Shown: one piece after another, positions 1 through 7,864 of the stretch
Layout of the letters: each line of letters starts with the position of its first letter
Numbering within the stretch: the first letter of the stretch is position 1
DNA from: Aminidesulfovibrio sp040307135
GTDB taxonomy: Bacteria > Desulfobacterota > Desulfovibrionia > Desulfovibrionales > Desulfovibrionaceae
DNA length: 18,502 bases
Assembly: GCA_040307135.1 (NCBI GenBank)
Contig: JAWRKD010000005.1
Coordinates: forward strand, 1 to 18,502
Direction: 5' to 3'
Position numbers and translations under genes: made by a program
Notes under the pieces: generated by a model
Told to the model about the DNA's origin: nothing
Seen by the model: the letters and a program-made list of their open reading frames with translations, nothing else
The model's database searches: none

Positions 1-17
1 CCGCCCGCGGGGCCCCC

Positions 18-43
18 CGGCCTTCGGCCGTGGTCCACGGCCG
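18..43 (+). other. Two mutually exclusive inverted repeats before rtcB
   Basis: CGGCC (18-22) can pair with GGCCG (26-30) around a TTC loop. Alternatively CGGCCGTGG (25-33) can pair with CCACGGCCG (35-43). The two share bases 25-30, so they cannot form together. The second ends two bases before the rtcB ATG and leaves no recognisable Shine-Dalgarno. It could be a leader structure or the tail of an upstream gene or terminator. The window starts too close to decide, and in GC-rich DNA such repeats can be accidental. Confidence 0.35.
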
Positions 44-45
44 CC

Positions 46-1467
46 ATGGACACCACCCGCCTCGTCCGGCTCTCGGAGCACCGCTGGCGCCTGCCGCCGG
101 AGGCTTCGCGCGCGGCCGTGGAGTTCTTCGCCTCCCGCCCCCTGCTCCTGGACATGGAGGACGAGGTCCTGCGCCAAATATGCGGCGTGGCCTCGCTGCC
201 CGGCCTGGCCGGGGCCGCCCTGGTCCTGCCCGACGCCCACTCGGGCTACGGCTTTCCCATCGGCGGGGTGGCGGCCTTCGACGCGCACGAGGGCGGCGTG
301 GTCTCGGCCGGGGGCGTGGGCTTCGACATCGCCTGCGGAGTGCGGACCATGGCCACGAACCTGGACCGCGAGGACGTGCTCACGGCCCAGGAGGCCCTGG
401 CCCAGGCCCTGTTCCAGGCCGTGCCCTCGGGTCTGGGCCGGGGCGGGGCCCTGCGCCTCTCCCTGGAGGAAATCGACGAACTCCTGCGCCAGGGCGCTTC
501 CTGGGCCGTGGGCCGCGGCCTGGGACGGCCGCGGGACCTGGCCCGCTGCGAGGAGCGCGGCCGCATGGCCGGGGCCGATCCGGCCCGGGTCTCGCGCGAG
601 GCCAAGGAACGTCTGCGCGACCAGGTGGGCACCCTGGGCTCGGGCAACCACTACCTGGAGGTCCAGTGCCTGGCCGAGGTCCTGGACCCTGGCCTGGCCG
701 ACGGCTTCGGCCTGCGGCGCGGCCAGATCCTCGTGAGCATCCACTGCGGCTCCCGCGGCCTGGGGCACCAGATCGGCAACGACTACCTGCCGCGCATGGC
801 GGCCCAGGCCGCCCGCCACGGCCTGCGCCTGCCGGACAAGGAGCTGGCCTGCGCCCCCATCCGCTCGGACCTGGGCCAGGAATACCTGGCGGCCATGGCC
901 TGCGGGGTGAACTGCGCCCTGGCCAACCGCCAGGTCATCGGCCACCTGGCGCGCCAGGCCCTGGAGCGGGTCTTCCCGGGCGTCTCGGCCGAGGTCTTCT
1001 ACGACGTGTGCCACAACACCTGCCGGGCGGAGGAGCACGTGGTCGAGGGCCGCGCGCGCAGGCTCCACGTGCACCGCAAGGGCGCCACCCGGGCCTTTCC
1101 GCCCGGCCACCCGGACCTGCCGCCGGACCTGGCCCCCTTTGGCCAGCCCGTGCTCGTGGGCGGGAACATGGGCGGCTCGTCCTACATCCTGGCCGGGGCG
1201 GCGGGTAATCCAGCCCTGGCCTCGGCCTGCCACGGCGCGGGCCGGATCATGAGCCGGACCCAGGCCCGCAAACGTTTCCGAGGCCGGGACGTGCTGGAGT
1301 CCTTGCGGCTCGCCGGCATTAGAGTTTGCAGCGCGGACCTCAAAGGCGTTGCCGAAGAGGCTCCGGGAGCGTACAAGGACGAGACTGCCGTGGTGGCCTC
1401 GGCGGCTGCGGCGGGCCTGGCCCGGCCCGTTGCCCGCCTGGAGCCGCTGGTCTGCATCAAGGGATGA
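46..1467 (+). CDS. rtcB: RNA-splicing ligase RtcB (3'-phosphate RNA ligase)
   Basis: A 473-aa protein of the RtcB family, which joins RNA 2',3'-cyclic phosphate or 3'-phosphate ends to 5'-OH ends using GTP and Mn2+. The family's metal and active-site motifs are all visible: PDAHSGYGFPIG (63-74), GGVGFDIACGVR with D94 and C97, GSGNHYLE with H202, SIHCGSRGLGHQ with H233, CHNTC with H323, HRKGATRAF (343-351), GGNMGGSSY (372-380), and CHGAGR with H396, the expected guanylylated histidine. The C-terminus DETAVV...PLVCIKG is also typical. The length is close to that of E. coli RtcB (about 408) plus an insertion after residue 125. The start at 46 is the ATG giving the family N-terminus; no clear Shine-Dalgarno precedes it. 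The stop overlaps the next gene by four bases (ATGA). No archease or RtcA gene is visible here. Bacterial RtcB is generally linked to RNA repair and stress. Confidence 0.95.
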   Translation: MDTTRLVRLSEHRWRLPPEASRAAVEFFASRPLLLDMEDEVLRQICGVASLPGLAGAALVLPDAHSGYGFPIGGVAAFDAHEGGVVSAGGVGFDIACGVRTMATNLDREDVLTAQEALAQALFQAVPSGLGRGGALRLSLEEIDELLRQGASWAVGRGLGRPRDLARCEERGRMAGADPARVSREAKERLRDQVGTLGSGNHYLEVQCLAEVLDPGLADGFGLRRGQILVSIHCGSRGLGHQIGNDYLPRMAAQAARHGLRLPDKELACAPIRSDLGQEYLAAMACGVNCALANRQVIGHLARQALERVFPGVSAEVFYDVCHNTCRAEEHVVEGRARRLHVHRKGATRAFPPGHPDLPPDLAPFGQPVLVGGNMGGSSYILAGAAGNPALASACHGAGRIMSRTQARKRFRGRDVLESLRLAGIRVCSADLKGVAEEAPGAYKDETAVVASAAAAGLARPVARLEPLVCIKG

Positions 1468-1475
1468 AAAACATG
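1459..1475 (+). promoter_or_regulatory. Shine-Dalgarno candidate for the alternative HPt start
   Basis: AAGGGA at 1459-1464 lies eight bases before the ATG at 1473. The overlapping ATG at 1464 has no Shine-Dalgarno at a usual distance. Translation may therefore start at 1473 rather than at the ATGA overlap. Only the first three residues differ. Confidence 0.45.
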
Positions 1476-1823
1476 GTGGAAACCCAGCCCATTGCCCAGG
1501 CCTGGATGAACGAGATGGCCGCGCGGCGTCCGGCCCTGGTGGCCCGGATGTTCGAGGTCTTTCTGGCCGAGGAGCCGCAGCGCCTGGCGGAGATCCGCAC
1601 GGCCCTGGAGCGGGGCGACGCCGAGCGCCTGCGCTTCCTGGTGCATTCGCTCAAAGGCGCGGCCGCGGCCCTGGGCGCGGAGCGCCTGCGCGACTGCTGC
1701 CTGGCCCTGGAACTGGCCGCCAAAGAGGGCGAACTGACGGTCGCGCCTCCCCGGCTGACCGACCTGGAGGCCGAGATGGAGCGGGTCTTCGCCTTCATGC
1801 GCGCGCATCAGGCAGCGGCCTGA
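1464..1823 (+). CDS. HPt-domain phosphotransfer protein
   Basis: A 119-aa single-domain protein that is almost entirely a histidine-containing phosphotransfer (HPt) four-helix bundle. The phospho-acceptor motif HSLKGAAAALGAERL begins at H61, and the K64-G65 pair that follows is typical of HPt modules. It would carry phosphate between a hybrid histidine kinase and a response regulator. No kinase or regulator lies beside it, so the partners are unknown. It starts in the ATGA overlap with the rtcB stop, implying translational coupling. An alternative ATG at 1473 (116 aa) sits eight bases after AAGGGA and may be the better-supplied start. It ends before the strong terminator. The function as an HPt is secure from the motif; the pathway is not. 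A link to RtcB-mediated RNA repair is only suggested by the shared operon. Confidence 0.88.
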   Translation: MKNMVETQPIAQAWMNEMAARRPALVARMFEVFLAEEPQRLAEIRTALERGDAERLRFLVHSLKGAAAALGAERLRDCCLALELAAKEGELTVAPPRLTDLEAEMERVFAFMRAHQAAA

Positions 1824-1851
1824 CGGCCTGACCCGCCACACGCTGCCGCAG

Positions 1852-1895
1852 AAAAAGCCCCTGCGCAGGAGTCCTGCGCAGGGGCTTCGCTTTTT
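1852..1895. terminator. Bidirectional intrinsic terminator between hpt and dapB
   Basis: A perfect 16-base inverted repeat, 1855-1870 against 1872-1887, gives a stem of about 15 bp with an AGT loop. It is flanked by AAAAA at 1852-1856 (a U-tract for minus-strand transcripts) and TTTTT at 1891-1895 (a U-tract for plus-strand transcripts). It lies between two convergent genes, rtcB-hpt from the left and the uvrB-dapB operon from the right, so it can end both. Confidence 0.93.
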
Positions 1896-1910
1896 CTTGG
1901 GAGCGGCCCG

Positions 1911-2693
1911 CTAGAAGATGTCCGCCATGCCGTACAGCTTGCCCGGCTTCTGGCCCGCCAGCCACTTGGCCGCGCGCAACGCGCCCTGGGCGAAGGTCTC
2001 GCGGGAATGAGCGCGGTGGGTCACTTCCACGCGCTCGCCCGGGCCGAAGAAGAACACCGTGTGCTCGCCCACCACGTCGCCGCCGCGCAGGGTCTGGACC
2101 CCGATTTCTTCCTTGGGGCGCGGCCCGATGATGCCCTGGCGCGCGTAATTCTTGACCGCGTCGTAGTCCCAGTCCCGGGCCTCGGCCAGGCACTGGGCCA
2201 TCTTGATGGCCGTGCCGCTGGGCGCGTCCTTCTTGCGGTTGTGATGCACCTCGACCATCTCCAGGTCGTAGTCCGGCCCGAGCTTGCGCACCAGGTCCGG
2301 CAGGACCTTGAGCAGCACGTTCACGCCCACGCTCATGTTCGGGGCCCAGAACAGGGGGATGGCCGCGGCCAGGACGCGCAGCTCGTCCTGCTGCGCCTTG
2401 TCCAGGCCCGTGGTGCCGATAACCGCGGCGTTGCCGTGCTTTTTCGCGATGCGGGCCATGTCCAGGCTGGCCTCGGGCGCAGTGAAGTCGATGATCACGG
2501 CCCCCTTGGCCTGGGGCAAAATCTCGTCCAGGGACCCGGACGCCGGGCAGCCCAGGTTCTGCACCGCGGCCAGGCGCTCGGCCCGCTCCACCACTCCGGC
2601 CAGCTCCAGCCCGCTTCCCTCGGCCCGGGCCAGCCGGACCAGGTTGCCGCCCATGCGCCCGCCGGCGCCCATGATCACGACCTTGCAGCTCAT
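1911..2693 (-). CDS. dapB: 4-hydroxy-tetrahydrodipicolinate reductase DapB
   Basis: A 260-aa enzyme that reduces 4-hydroxy-tetrahydrodipicolinate with NAD(P)H in the diaminopimelate/lysine pathway, supplying cell-wall diaminopimelate. The N-terminal Rossmann motif is GAGGRMGGNL (9-18). Further family motifs are DFTAPE (69-74), GTTG (93-96) and APNMSVGVN (117-125). The catalytic block EVHHNRKKDAPSGTA (148-162) contains H150 and K154, matching the E. coli His/Lys pair. The length is normal for the family. The start ATG overlaps the ligA stop (ATGA, four bases), and a GGAGGGAGGAG stretch at the end of ligA provides the ribosome site. It is the last gene of the uvrB-channel-ligA-dapB operon and ends just before the shared terminator. 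Confidence 0.97.
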   Translation of the reverse strand: MSCKVVIMGAGGRMGGNLVRLARAEGSGLELAGVVERAERLAAVQNLGCPASGSLDEILPQAKGAVIIDFTAPEASLDMARIAKKHGNAAVIGTTGLDKAQQDELRVLAAAIPLFWAPNMSVGVNVLLKVLPDLVRKLGPDYDLEMVEVHHNRKKDAPSGTAIKMAQCLAEARDWDYDAVKNYARQGIIGPRPKEEIGVQTLRGGDVVGEHTVFFFGPGERVEVTHRAHSRETFAQGALRAAKWLAGQKPGKLYGMADIF

Positions 2694-4744
2694 GACTCCT
2701 CCCTCCGCGCGAGCGCGGCCTGCGCCGTCCGGACCAGGTCCTGGAAGGCGGTGACATCGAGTATGGTCAGGCCCCATTCCCGGGCCTTGGCCAGCTTGCT
2801 TCCGGCGGCTTCCCCGGCCACCACGTAGTCCACCTTTTTGGTGATCGAGGGCGCGGCCCGTCCGCCGAGGCCTTCCACCAGGGCCTGGGCCTCGCCCCGC
2901 GACAGGCCCGGCAGCGTTCCCGTGAAAATGAACGTTTTCCCGGCCAAGGGCAAGTCCGCGGCCGCCTCGGACCGTTCCCCCCGGGGCCAGAGCCCCAGTT
3001 CCCTGAAACGCTCCAGCAGGTCGCGGTTGGCCGGGTTGTCGAAAAAGGCCCGGATGCTGGCCGCCACCTTGGGGCCGATGTCCGGCAGCTTCTGGAGATC
3101 CTCGTCCGAGGCCCCGGCCAGGGCGTCCATGTCCGTGTAGGCCTGGGCCAGGGTGCGCGCGGTCTGCTCGCCCACCTGCTCGATGCCCAGGGCGCTCAGG
3201 AAACGGTGCAGCGGGGCCTGCTTGGCCTCCTCCACCGCGGCCAGAAAGTTGTCCGCGGATCTGGAGCCCATGCCCTTGTAGCCCAGAAGAATCTTCTTGT
3301 TCAGGGCGAAAAGGTCCGCCGGGGAGCGCAGGTGGCCGTCCTGGGCCAGCTTCTCGATCCAGCTTCCGCCCACGCCCTGCATGTCCAGACCGGCCTTGGA
3401 CACAAAATGGATGAGGCCCTGGGCGAGCCGGGCCGGGCAGGACAGGTTGGGGCAGCGCACGGCCGCCTCGTCCGGCAGGCGCACGGTGCGCGAGCCGCAC
3501 ACCGGACACTGCTCCGGAATGCGCCAGGCCGCCGCGTCCTCGCCTCGCTCCTCCAGGTTGCGCACCACCTGGGGGATCACGTCCCCGGCCCGCTGGATGA
3601 GCACCCGGTCGCCGGGCTGCAGGCGCAGGGCGTTGATCTGGTCCTGGTTGTGGAGCGTGGCGCTGGAGACCTCCACCCCGGCCAGGCGCACGGGCGCCAG
3701 CTCGGCCACGGGCGTGAGCACGCCGGTGCGGCCCACCTGGACCTTGATGTCGAGCAGCCGCGTCTCGGCCTGGCGCGGCGGGAACTTCAGGGCCAGGGCC
3801 CAGCGCGGGGCGCGGGCGGTCTGGCCCAGCTCGCGCTGGAGATCCAGGGAGTCCACCTTGGCCACCAGGCCGTCGATCTCGAAGGGCAAGGCGTCGCGCT
3901 CGTCCTGGAGCTTCAGGAACAGGGCCTCCACCCCGGCGGCGTCGGCGCAGACCTGGGCCTCGGGCGGCACGCTGAAGCCCAGGGCGGCCAGCCCGGTCAT
4001 GATCTCCCCCTGGCTGCGCCAGGCGAACAGCGGGGCCTCCCATTCCACCAGCCCCACGCCGTAGGCCAGGAAGCGCAGGGGCCGGGCCGCCGCCACCTTG
4101 GGGTCCAGCTGGCGCACCGAGCCCGCGGCCGCGTTGCGGGGATTGGCGAAGATCTTGCCACCGGCCGCGGCCTGACGCTCGTTCAGGGCCTTGAACGCGG
4201 CCTTGGTCATGACCACCTCGCCGCGCACCTCCAGAAGCCGGGGCACGGGGCCGTTGCCGGTTTTGAGCGTGAGGGGCAGGTTCTTCACGGTGCGCAGGTT
4301 GCGGGTCACGTCCTCGCCCACCTCGCCGTCCCCGCGGGTGGCGGCCATGACCAGGGCGCCCCTCTCATAGACCGCCTCCACGGCCAAGCCGTCCATCTTG
4401 GGATCGGCCCACCAGGCCGGAGCCGCGCCCAGGGTCTTGGCCGTGCGCGCGGCAAACTCGCGCCACTCCTCCAGGCTCATGGCGTTGTCCAGGCTCAACA
4501 GCGGCAGGCGGTGGCGGTAGGCGGCGAAACCCTCGGCCGGGGCCCCGCCCACGCGCCGGGTGGGCGAGTTGGGGTCGTCCAGCTCGGGGTGCGCGGCCTC
4601 CAGGGCCTGCAATTCCCGGAACAGGGCGTCGTATTCCGCGTCGGTGATCTCCGGCGCGTCCAGTTCGTAGTAGCGGCGGTTGTGGTGCTCGAGCTGCCTG
4701 CGCAGTTCGGCCACGCGCGCGGCGGCTTGGTCGCGTGACGTCAC
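2690..4744 (-). CDS. ligA: NAD+-dependent DNA ligase LigA
   Basis: A 684-aa NAD-dependent DNA ligase that seals nicks during replication and repair. In order: domain Ia with the paired tyrosines (YY, 25-26) used in NAD binding; the nucleotidyltransferase core with active-site lysine K116 in ADPKMDGLAVEAVY; GEVVM (175-179); the OB fold (about 320-400); a four-cysteine zinc finger (C413, C416, C431, C436); helix-hairpin-helix repeats (about 440-580); and a C-terminal BRCT domain (598-672). The length fits the family (about 670). The residues before the catalytic lysine read ADP rather than the common E-L-K context, a variant believed to occur in Desulfovibrio-type LigA. The start is GTG at 4744, overlapping the upstream stop (GTGA) with AGGA about seven bases upstream; no in-frame ATG fits better. 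The stop overlaps dapB. Confidence 0.97.
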   Translation of the reverse strand: MTSRDQAAARVAELRRQLEHHNRRYYELDAPEITDAEYDALFRELQALEAAHPELDDPNSPTRRVGGAPAEGFAAYRHRLPLLSLDNAMSLEEWREFAARTAKTLGAAPAWWADPKMDGLAVEAVYERGALVMAATRGDGEVGEDVTRNLRTVKNLPLTLKTGNGPVPRLLEVRGEVVMTKAAFKALNERQAAAGGKIFANPRNAAAGSVRQLDPKVAAARPLRFLAYGVGLVEWEAPLFAWRSQGEIMTGLAALGFSVPPEAQVCADAAGVEALFLKLQDERDALPFEIDGLVAKVDSLDLQRELGQTARAPRWALALKFPPRQAETRLLDIKVQVGRTGVLTPVAELAPVRLAGVEVSSATLHNQDQINALRLQPGDRVLIQRAGDVIPQVVRNLEERGEDAAAWRIPEQCPVCGSRTVRLPDEAAVRCPNLSCPARLAQGLIHFVSKAGLDMQGVGGSWIEKLAQDGHLRSPADLFALNKKILLGYKGMGSRSADNFLAAVEEAKQAPLHRFLSALGIEQVGEQTARTLAQAYTDMDALAGASDEDLQKLPDIGPKVAASIRAFFDNPANRDLLERFRELGLWPRGERSEAAADLPLAGKTFIFTGTLPGLSRGEAQALVEGLGGRAAPSITKKVDYVVAGEAAGSKLAKAREWGLTILDVTAFQDLVRTAQAALARREES

Positions 4745-5778
4745 AGGGCTTCCTGGAACCGGCTCAGGTCGGCCTTGCTGCCCACGGCCAGCAGCGTGTC
4801 CCCGGCCTCGATGACCTCGCGCGGGCCGGGATTGAAGACCATGCCGCCGTCGGGCTTCTGGATGGCGATGACGATGAGGTTGAACAGCGGCCGGAGCTGG
4901 GACTCCACGATGTTCTTGCCCGCGAACCGGGAGGCCGGGCCGATGGGCAGCTCCTCCATCTGGAGGTCGATGTTGCCGCGCTGGGCCAGCTCCAGGAAGT
5001 TGGTCACCGTGGGCCGCAGCACGTTCTGGGCCATGCTCACCCCGCCGATCAGGTTGGGCAGGACCACCCGGTTGGCGCCGGCCATCTTGAGCCGGGCCAC
5101 GTGGCCCGGATCGCTGGCCCGGGCGATGATGCGCACCTCGGGATTGAGCTGGCGGGCCGTGAGGGTCACATAGACGTTGGCGGCCTCGTCGGTGAGGGCC
5201 GTGATCAGGGACTTGGCCCGCATGAGTCCGGCCTGGAGCAGGACCTGGTCGTTGGTGGCGTCGCCCTCCACGAAGGGGATGTTCTCGTGGCGCAGCCGCT
5301 CCAGGGCCTCCTGGGCGTGCTCGATGACCACCACGGGCTGGCCCTCGCCCACGATCTCGCGCACCACCACGCTGCCGATGCGGCCGCAGCCGCAGATGAT
5401 GAAATGGCCGGAGAGCTTGTCGATCCGCTTCTGCACCTTGAGCCTCCCCCAGAAATTGTGCACATGCCCTTCCACCAGGACCTGCGAGAACGCGCCCACC
5501 AGGTAGGCGAAACCACCCACCCCGCCCAGGATGATGAAGGCGGTCATGAGCCGTCCCGCGTCCGAGAGCGGCCGCACCTCCTGGAAGCCTACCGTGGCCA
5601 GGGTGATGACCATCATGTAAAAGCTTTCCAGGAGGTTCCAGCCCTCCACGGTCATGTAGCCGATCATGCCCAGGATGAAGACCACCAGGAGCGTCAGGGC
5701 GGCCACGCCCATCTGCCAAAAGTAGCGGTAACGGCTCCTGAACCGGCTCATGCGGGCCTTGAAGGTCAGTGCGGACAT
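4741..5778 (-). CDS. Two-TM potassium channel with RCK (TrkA-N/TrkA-C) domains
   Basis: A 345-aa membrane protein with the layout of MthK/GsuK-type K+ channels. A basic N-terminus (7-20) leads into TM1 (about 23-44), a pore helix and filter TLATVGFQEV (59-68), then TM2 (about 77-102). A cytosolic RCK domain follows, with the Rossmann motif ICGCGRIG (128-135) and an acidic strand end at E153, then a TrkA-C domain (about 277-345). The channel probably gates K+ flux in response to a nucleotide or ion bound by the RCK ring. The filter reads TVGFQ instead of TVGYG, so K+ selectivity is inferred rather than certain. The start at 5778 lies two bases after the uvrB stop, with GGGGTAGGC upstream, so the two are clearly co-transcribed. 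Its stop overlaps ligA. Confidence 0.92.
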   Translation of the reverse strand: MSALTFKARMSRFRSRYRYFWQMGVAALTLLVVFILGMIGYMTVEGWNLLESFYMMVITLATVGFQEVRPLSDAGRLMTAFIILGGVGGFAYLVGAFSQVLVEGHVHNFWGRLKVQKRIDKLSGHFIICGCGRIGSVVVREIVGEGQPVVVIEHAQEALERLRHENIPFVEGDATNDQVLLQAGLMRAKSLITALTDEAANVYVTLTARQLNPEVRIIARASDPGHVARLKMAGANRVVLPNLIGGVSMAQNVLRPTVTNFLELAQRGNIDLQMEELPIGPASRFAGKNIVESQLRPLFNLIVIAIQKPDGGMVFNPGPREVIEAGDTLLAVGSKADLSRFQEAL

Positions 5779-5780
5779 GC

Positions 5781-7790
5781 CTACCCCAGTTGCAGCAGCC
5801 GTTCCCTGAGCGCGCCGATGCGGTCGCGCAGGCCCGCGGCGCGCTCGAATTCCAGTTCCTTGGCCGCGGCGCGCATCTCGCGCTCCAGGCGGCGGATCTC
5901 CTTTTCCAGGTCCTTGGGCTCCGCGCCGTAGCGGGCCAGGTCCTCGGCCACGGCGGTCAGGTCCACGCCGTCCAGGTTCGCGGCCCGGGCCGTGATCTCG
6001 CCCAGGGCGCTCTGCAGGGCCTTGCGCACGGTCGTGGGAGTAATACCGTGTTTCTCGTTGTAATCCAACTGACGGCTGCGGCGGCGGGCGGTCTCGTCCA
6101 GGGCCTTCCGCATGGATTCCGTGACCTGGTCCGCGTAGAGCAGGACGCTGCCGCCCACGTTGCGCGCGGCCCGGCCGAAGGTCTGGATGAGCGAGCGCGC
6201 GGAGCGCAAAAAGCCTTCCTTGTCCGCGTCCAGCACGGCCACCAGGGAGACCTCCGGGATGTCCAGGCCCTCGCGCAGGAGATTGATGCCCACCAGCACG
6301 TGGAACTCCCCGGCGCGCAGGGCCTGGATGATGGCCATGCGCTCCAGGGTGTCGATGTCCGAGTGCAGGTAGCGGGCCGAAACCCCCATCTCGTTCAGGT
6401 AGTCCGTGAGGTCCTCGGCCATGCGCTTGGTCAGGGTGGTGACCAGCACGCGCTCGTCGCGGGCCGCGCGCTTGCGGCACTCGGCCAGGAGGTCGTCCAT
6501 CTGCCCGGCCGTGGGCCGCACCTCCACCTCGGGGTCCACGAGGCCCGTGGGCCGGATGATCTGCTCCACCACCAGGCCCTGGGACCGCTCCATCTCCCAG
6601 GGGCCGGGCGTGGCCGAGACATAGACGGTCTGGCCGGTGCGGGCCAGGAACTCGTCGAAATTGAGCGGCCGGTTGTCCAGGGCTGAGGGCAGACGGAAGC
6701 CGAAATCCACCAGGGTGGTCTTGCGCGAGATGTCGCCGTTGTACATGCCGCCCACCTGGGGGATGGTGATGTGCGACTCGTCCACAAACAGTATGAAATC
6801 ATTTGGGAAATAGTCCAGGAGCGTGGCCGGTGGCTGACCCTGGCTGCGGCCGTCCAGGTGGCGGGAGTAGTTCTCGATGCCGTTGCAGTAGCCCAGCTCC
6901 TCGATGGTCTCCAGGTCGAACTGGGTGCGCTGCTCCAGACGCTGGGCCTCCACCAGCCTGTTCGCCTTGCGGAAGTATTCCAGGCGCTCGCGCAGCTCGG
7001 TGCGGATGTCGTCCATGGCCCGGGTCAGGTTGTCGCGGTCCGAGACGTAGTGGCTGCCCGGATAGATGACCGTCTTTTTCAGCCGGGCCTCCACCGCGCC
7101 GGTGAGCGGGTCGGTCTCCAGGATGCTCTCCAGCTCGTCGCCGAAAAAGGTCAGGCGCAGGGCGCGCTCGCGGGCATAGGCCGGGATGATCTCCACGGCG
7201 TCGCCGCGCACCCGGAAGGTGCCGCGGTGGAAGTCGTAGTCGTTGCGCTCGTAGTGCACCTCCACCAGCCGTTTGAGCAGGCTCTCCATGGACAGCGCCT
7301 GGCCTTCCTCCACCGGGATGATCATCTTGGCATAGTACTCGGGCGAGCCCAGGCCGTAGATGCAGGACACCGAGGCCACGATGAGCACGTCGCGCCGGGT
7401 GAGCAGGGCGTGGGTGGCGGCATGGCGCAGCTTGTCGATGTCGTCGTTGATGGAGGAGTCCTTCTCAATGAAGGTGTCCGTGTGCGGGAGGTAGGCTTCC
7501 GGCTGGTAGTAGTCGTAATAGCTGACGAAATACTCGACTGCGTTGTGCGGGAAGAGGGTCTTGAACTCGTTGTAGAGCTGGGCGGCCAGGGTCTTGTTGG
7601 GGGCCAGGACCAGGGCCGGGCGGCCCAGGCGGGCCACGGTGTGGGCCATGGTGAAGGTCTTGCCCGAGCCGGTGACGCCCAGCAGAACCTGGTCGCGCAC
7701 CCCGGCCGCCAGGTTGGCGCACAATGCGCCGATGGCCTGGGGCTGGTCGCCCGTGGGCTTGAAATCGCTGACCAGTCTGAACTCGGACAT
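5781..7790 (-). CDS. uvrB: Excinuclease ABC subunit UvrB
   Basis: A 669-aa damage-verifying helicase-like subunit of nucleotide excision repair. It is loaded by UvrA and recruits UvrC. Visible parts: Walker A GVTGSGKT (38-45); the tyrosine-rich beta-hairpin YYDYYQPEAYLPHTDTFIEK (91-110) that clamps DNA; the Walker B-like FVDESHIT; helicase motifs REGLDIPEV and DADKEGFLRS; QTFGRAARN; and a C-terminal UVR coiled coil (about 630-669), the UvrC-binding part. The length is typical. The start was placed at ATG 7790 because MSEFRLVSDFKPTGDQP is the family N-terminus and AAGGGAAGGGC lies just upstream. In-frame extension to 7895 gives residues not seen in UvrB. It is the first gene of a four-gene operon and is divergent from the unrecognised gene at 7865. 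Confidence 0.98.
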   Translation of the reverse strand: MSEFRLVSDFKPTGDQPQAIGALCANLAAGVRDQVLLGVTGSGKTFTMAHTVARLGRPALVLAPNKTLAAQLYNEFKTLFPHNAVEYFVSYYDYYQPEAYLPHTDTFIEKDSSINDDIDKLRHAATHALLTRRDVLIVASVSCIYGLGSPEYYAKMIIPVEEGQALSMESLLKRLVEVHYERNDYDFHRGTFRVRGDAVEIIPAYARERALRLTFFGDELESILETDPLTGAVEARLKKTVIYPGSHYVSDRDNLTRAMDDIRTELRERLEYFRKANRLVEAQRLEQRTQFDLETIEELGYCNGIENYSRHLDGRSQGQPPATLLDYFPNDFILFVDESHITIPQVGGMYNGDISRKTTLVDFGFRLPSALDNRPLNFDEFLARTGQTVYVSATPGPWEMERSQGLVVEQIIRPTGLVDPEVEVRPTAGQMDDLLAECRKRAARDERVLVTTLTKRMAEDLTDYLNEMGVSARYLHSDIDTLERMAIIQALRAGEFHVLVGINLLREGLDIPEVSLVAVLDADKEGFLRSARSLIQTFGRAARNVGGSVLLYADQVTESMRKALDETARRRSRQLDYNEKHGITPTTVRKALQSALGEITARAANLDGVDLTAVAEDLARYGAEPKDLEKEIRRLEREMRAAAKELEFERAAGLRDRIGALRERLLQLG

Positions 7791-7820
7791 GCCCTTCCCT
7801 TGTCTCTTGGCCCCAAAATC

Positions 7821-7847
7821 AGTATGCAGAACCTCAACGTCCGTCAA
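7821..7847 (-). promoter_or_regulatory. Possible promoter of the uvrB operon
   Basis: On the minus strand TTGACG (7842-7847) and CATACT (7821-7826) resemble -35 and -10 boxes, but the spacer is only 15 bases. TCAACG occurs twice on the plus strand, at 7834-7839 and 7844-7849, exactly ten bases apart, overlapping the -35. It could be a direct-repeat operator, or chance. No classical LexA box is recognised. Confidence 0.3.
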
Positions 7848-7864
7848 CGACCAGGGGGGCCTCC

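Noticed and set aside
3206..4738. 510-codon open frame antisense to ligA
   Set aside because: The opposite strand encodes a complete LigA with all motifs. The antisense protein is rich in Gly, His, Ala and Leu with no known domain, as expected from high GC at third codon positions.
7822..7829. GTATGCAG shared by the uvrB and the CYTH/crcB divergent regions (also at 13309-13316)
   Set aside because: A repeated 8-mer is expected about once by chance in this length, and no further similarity surrounds it.
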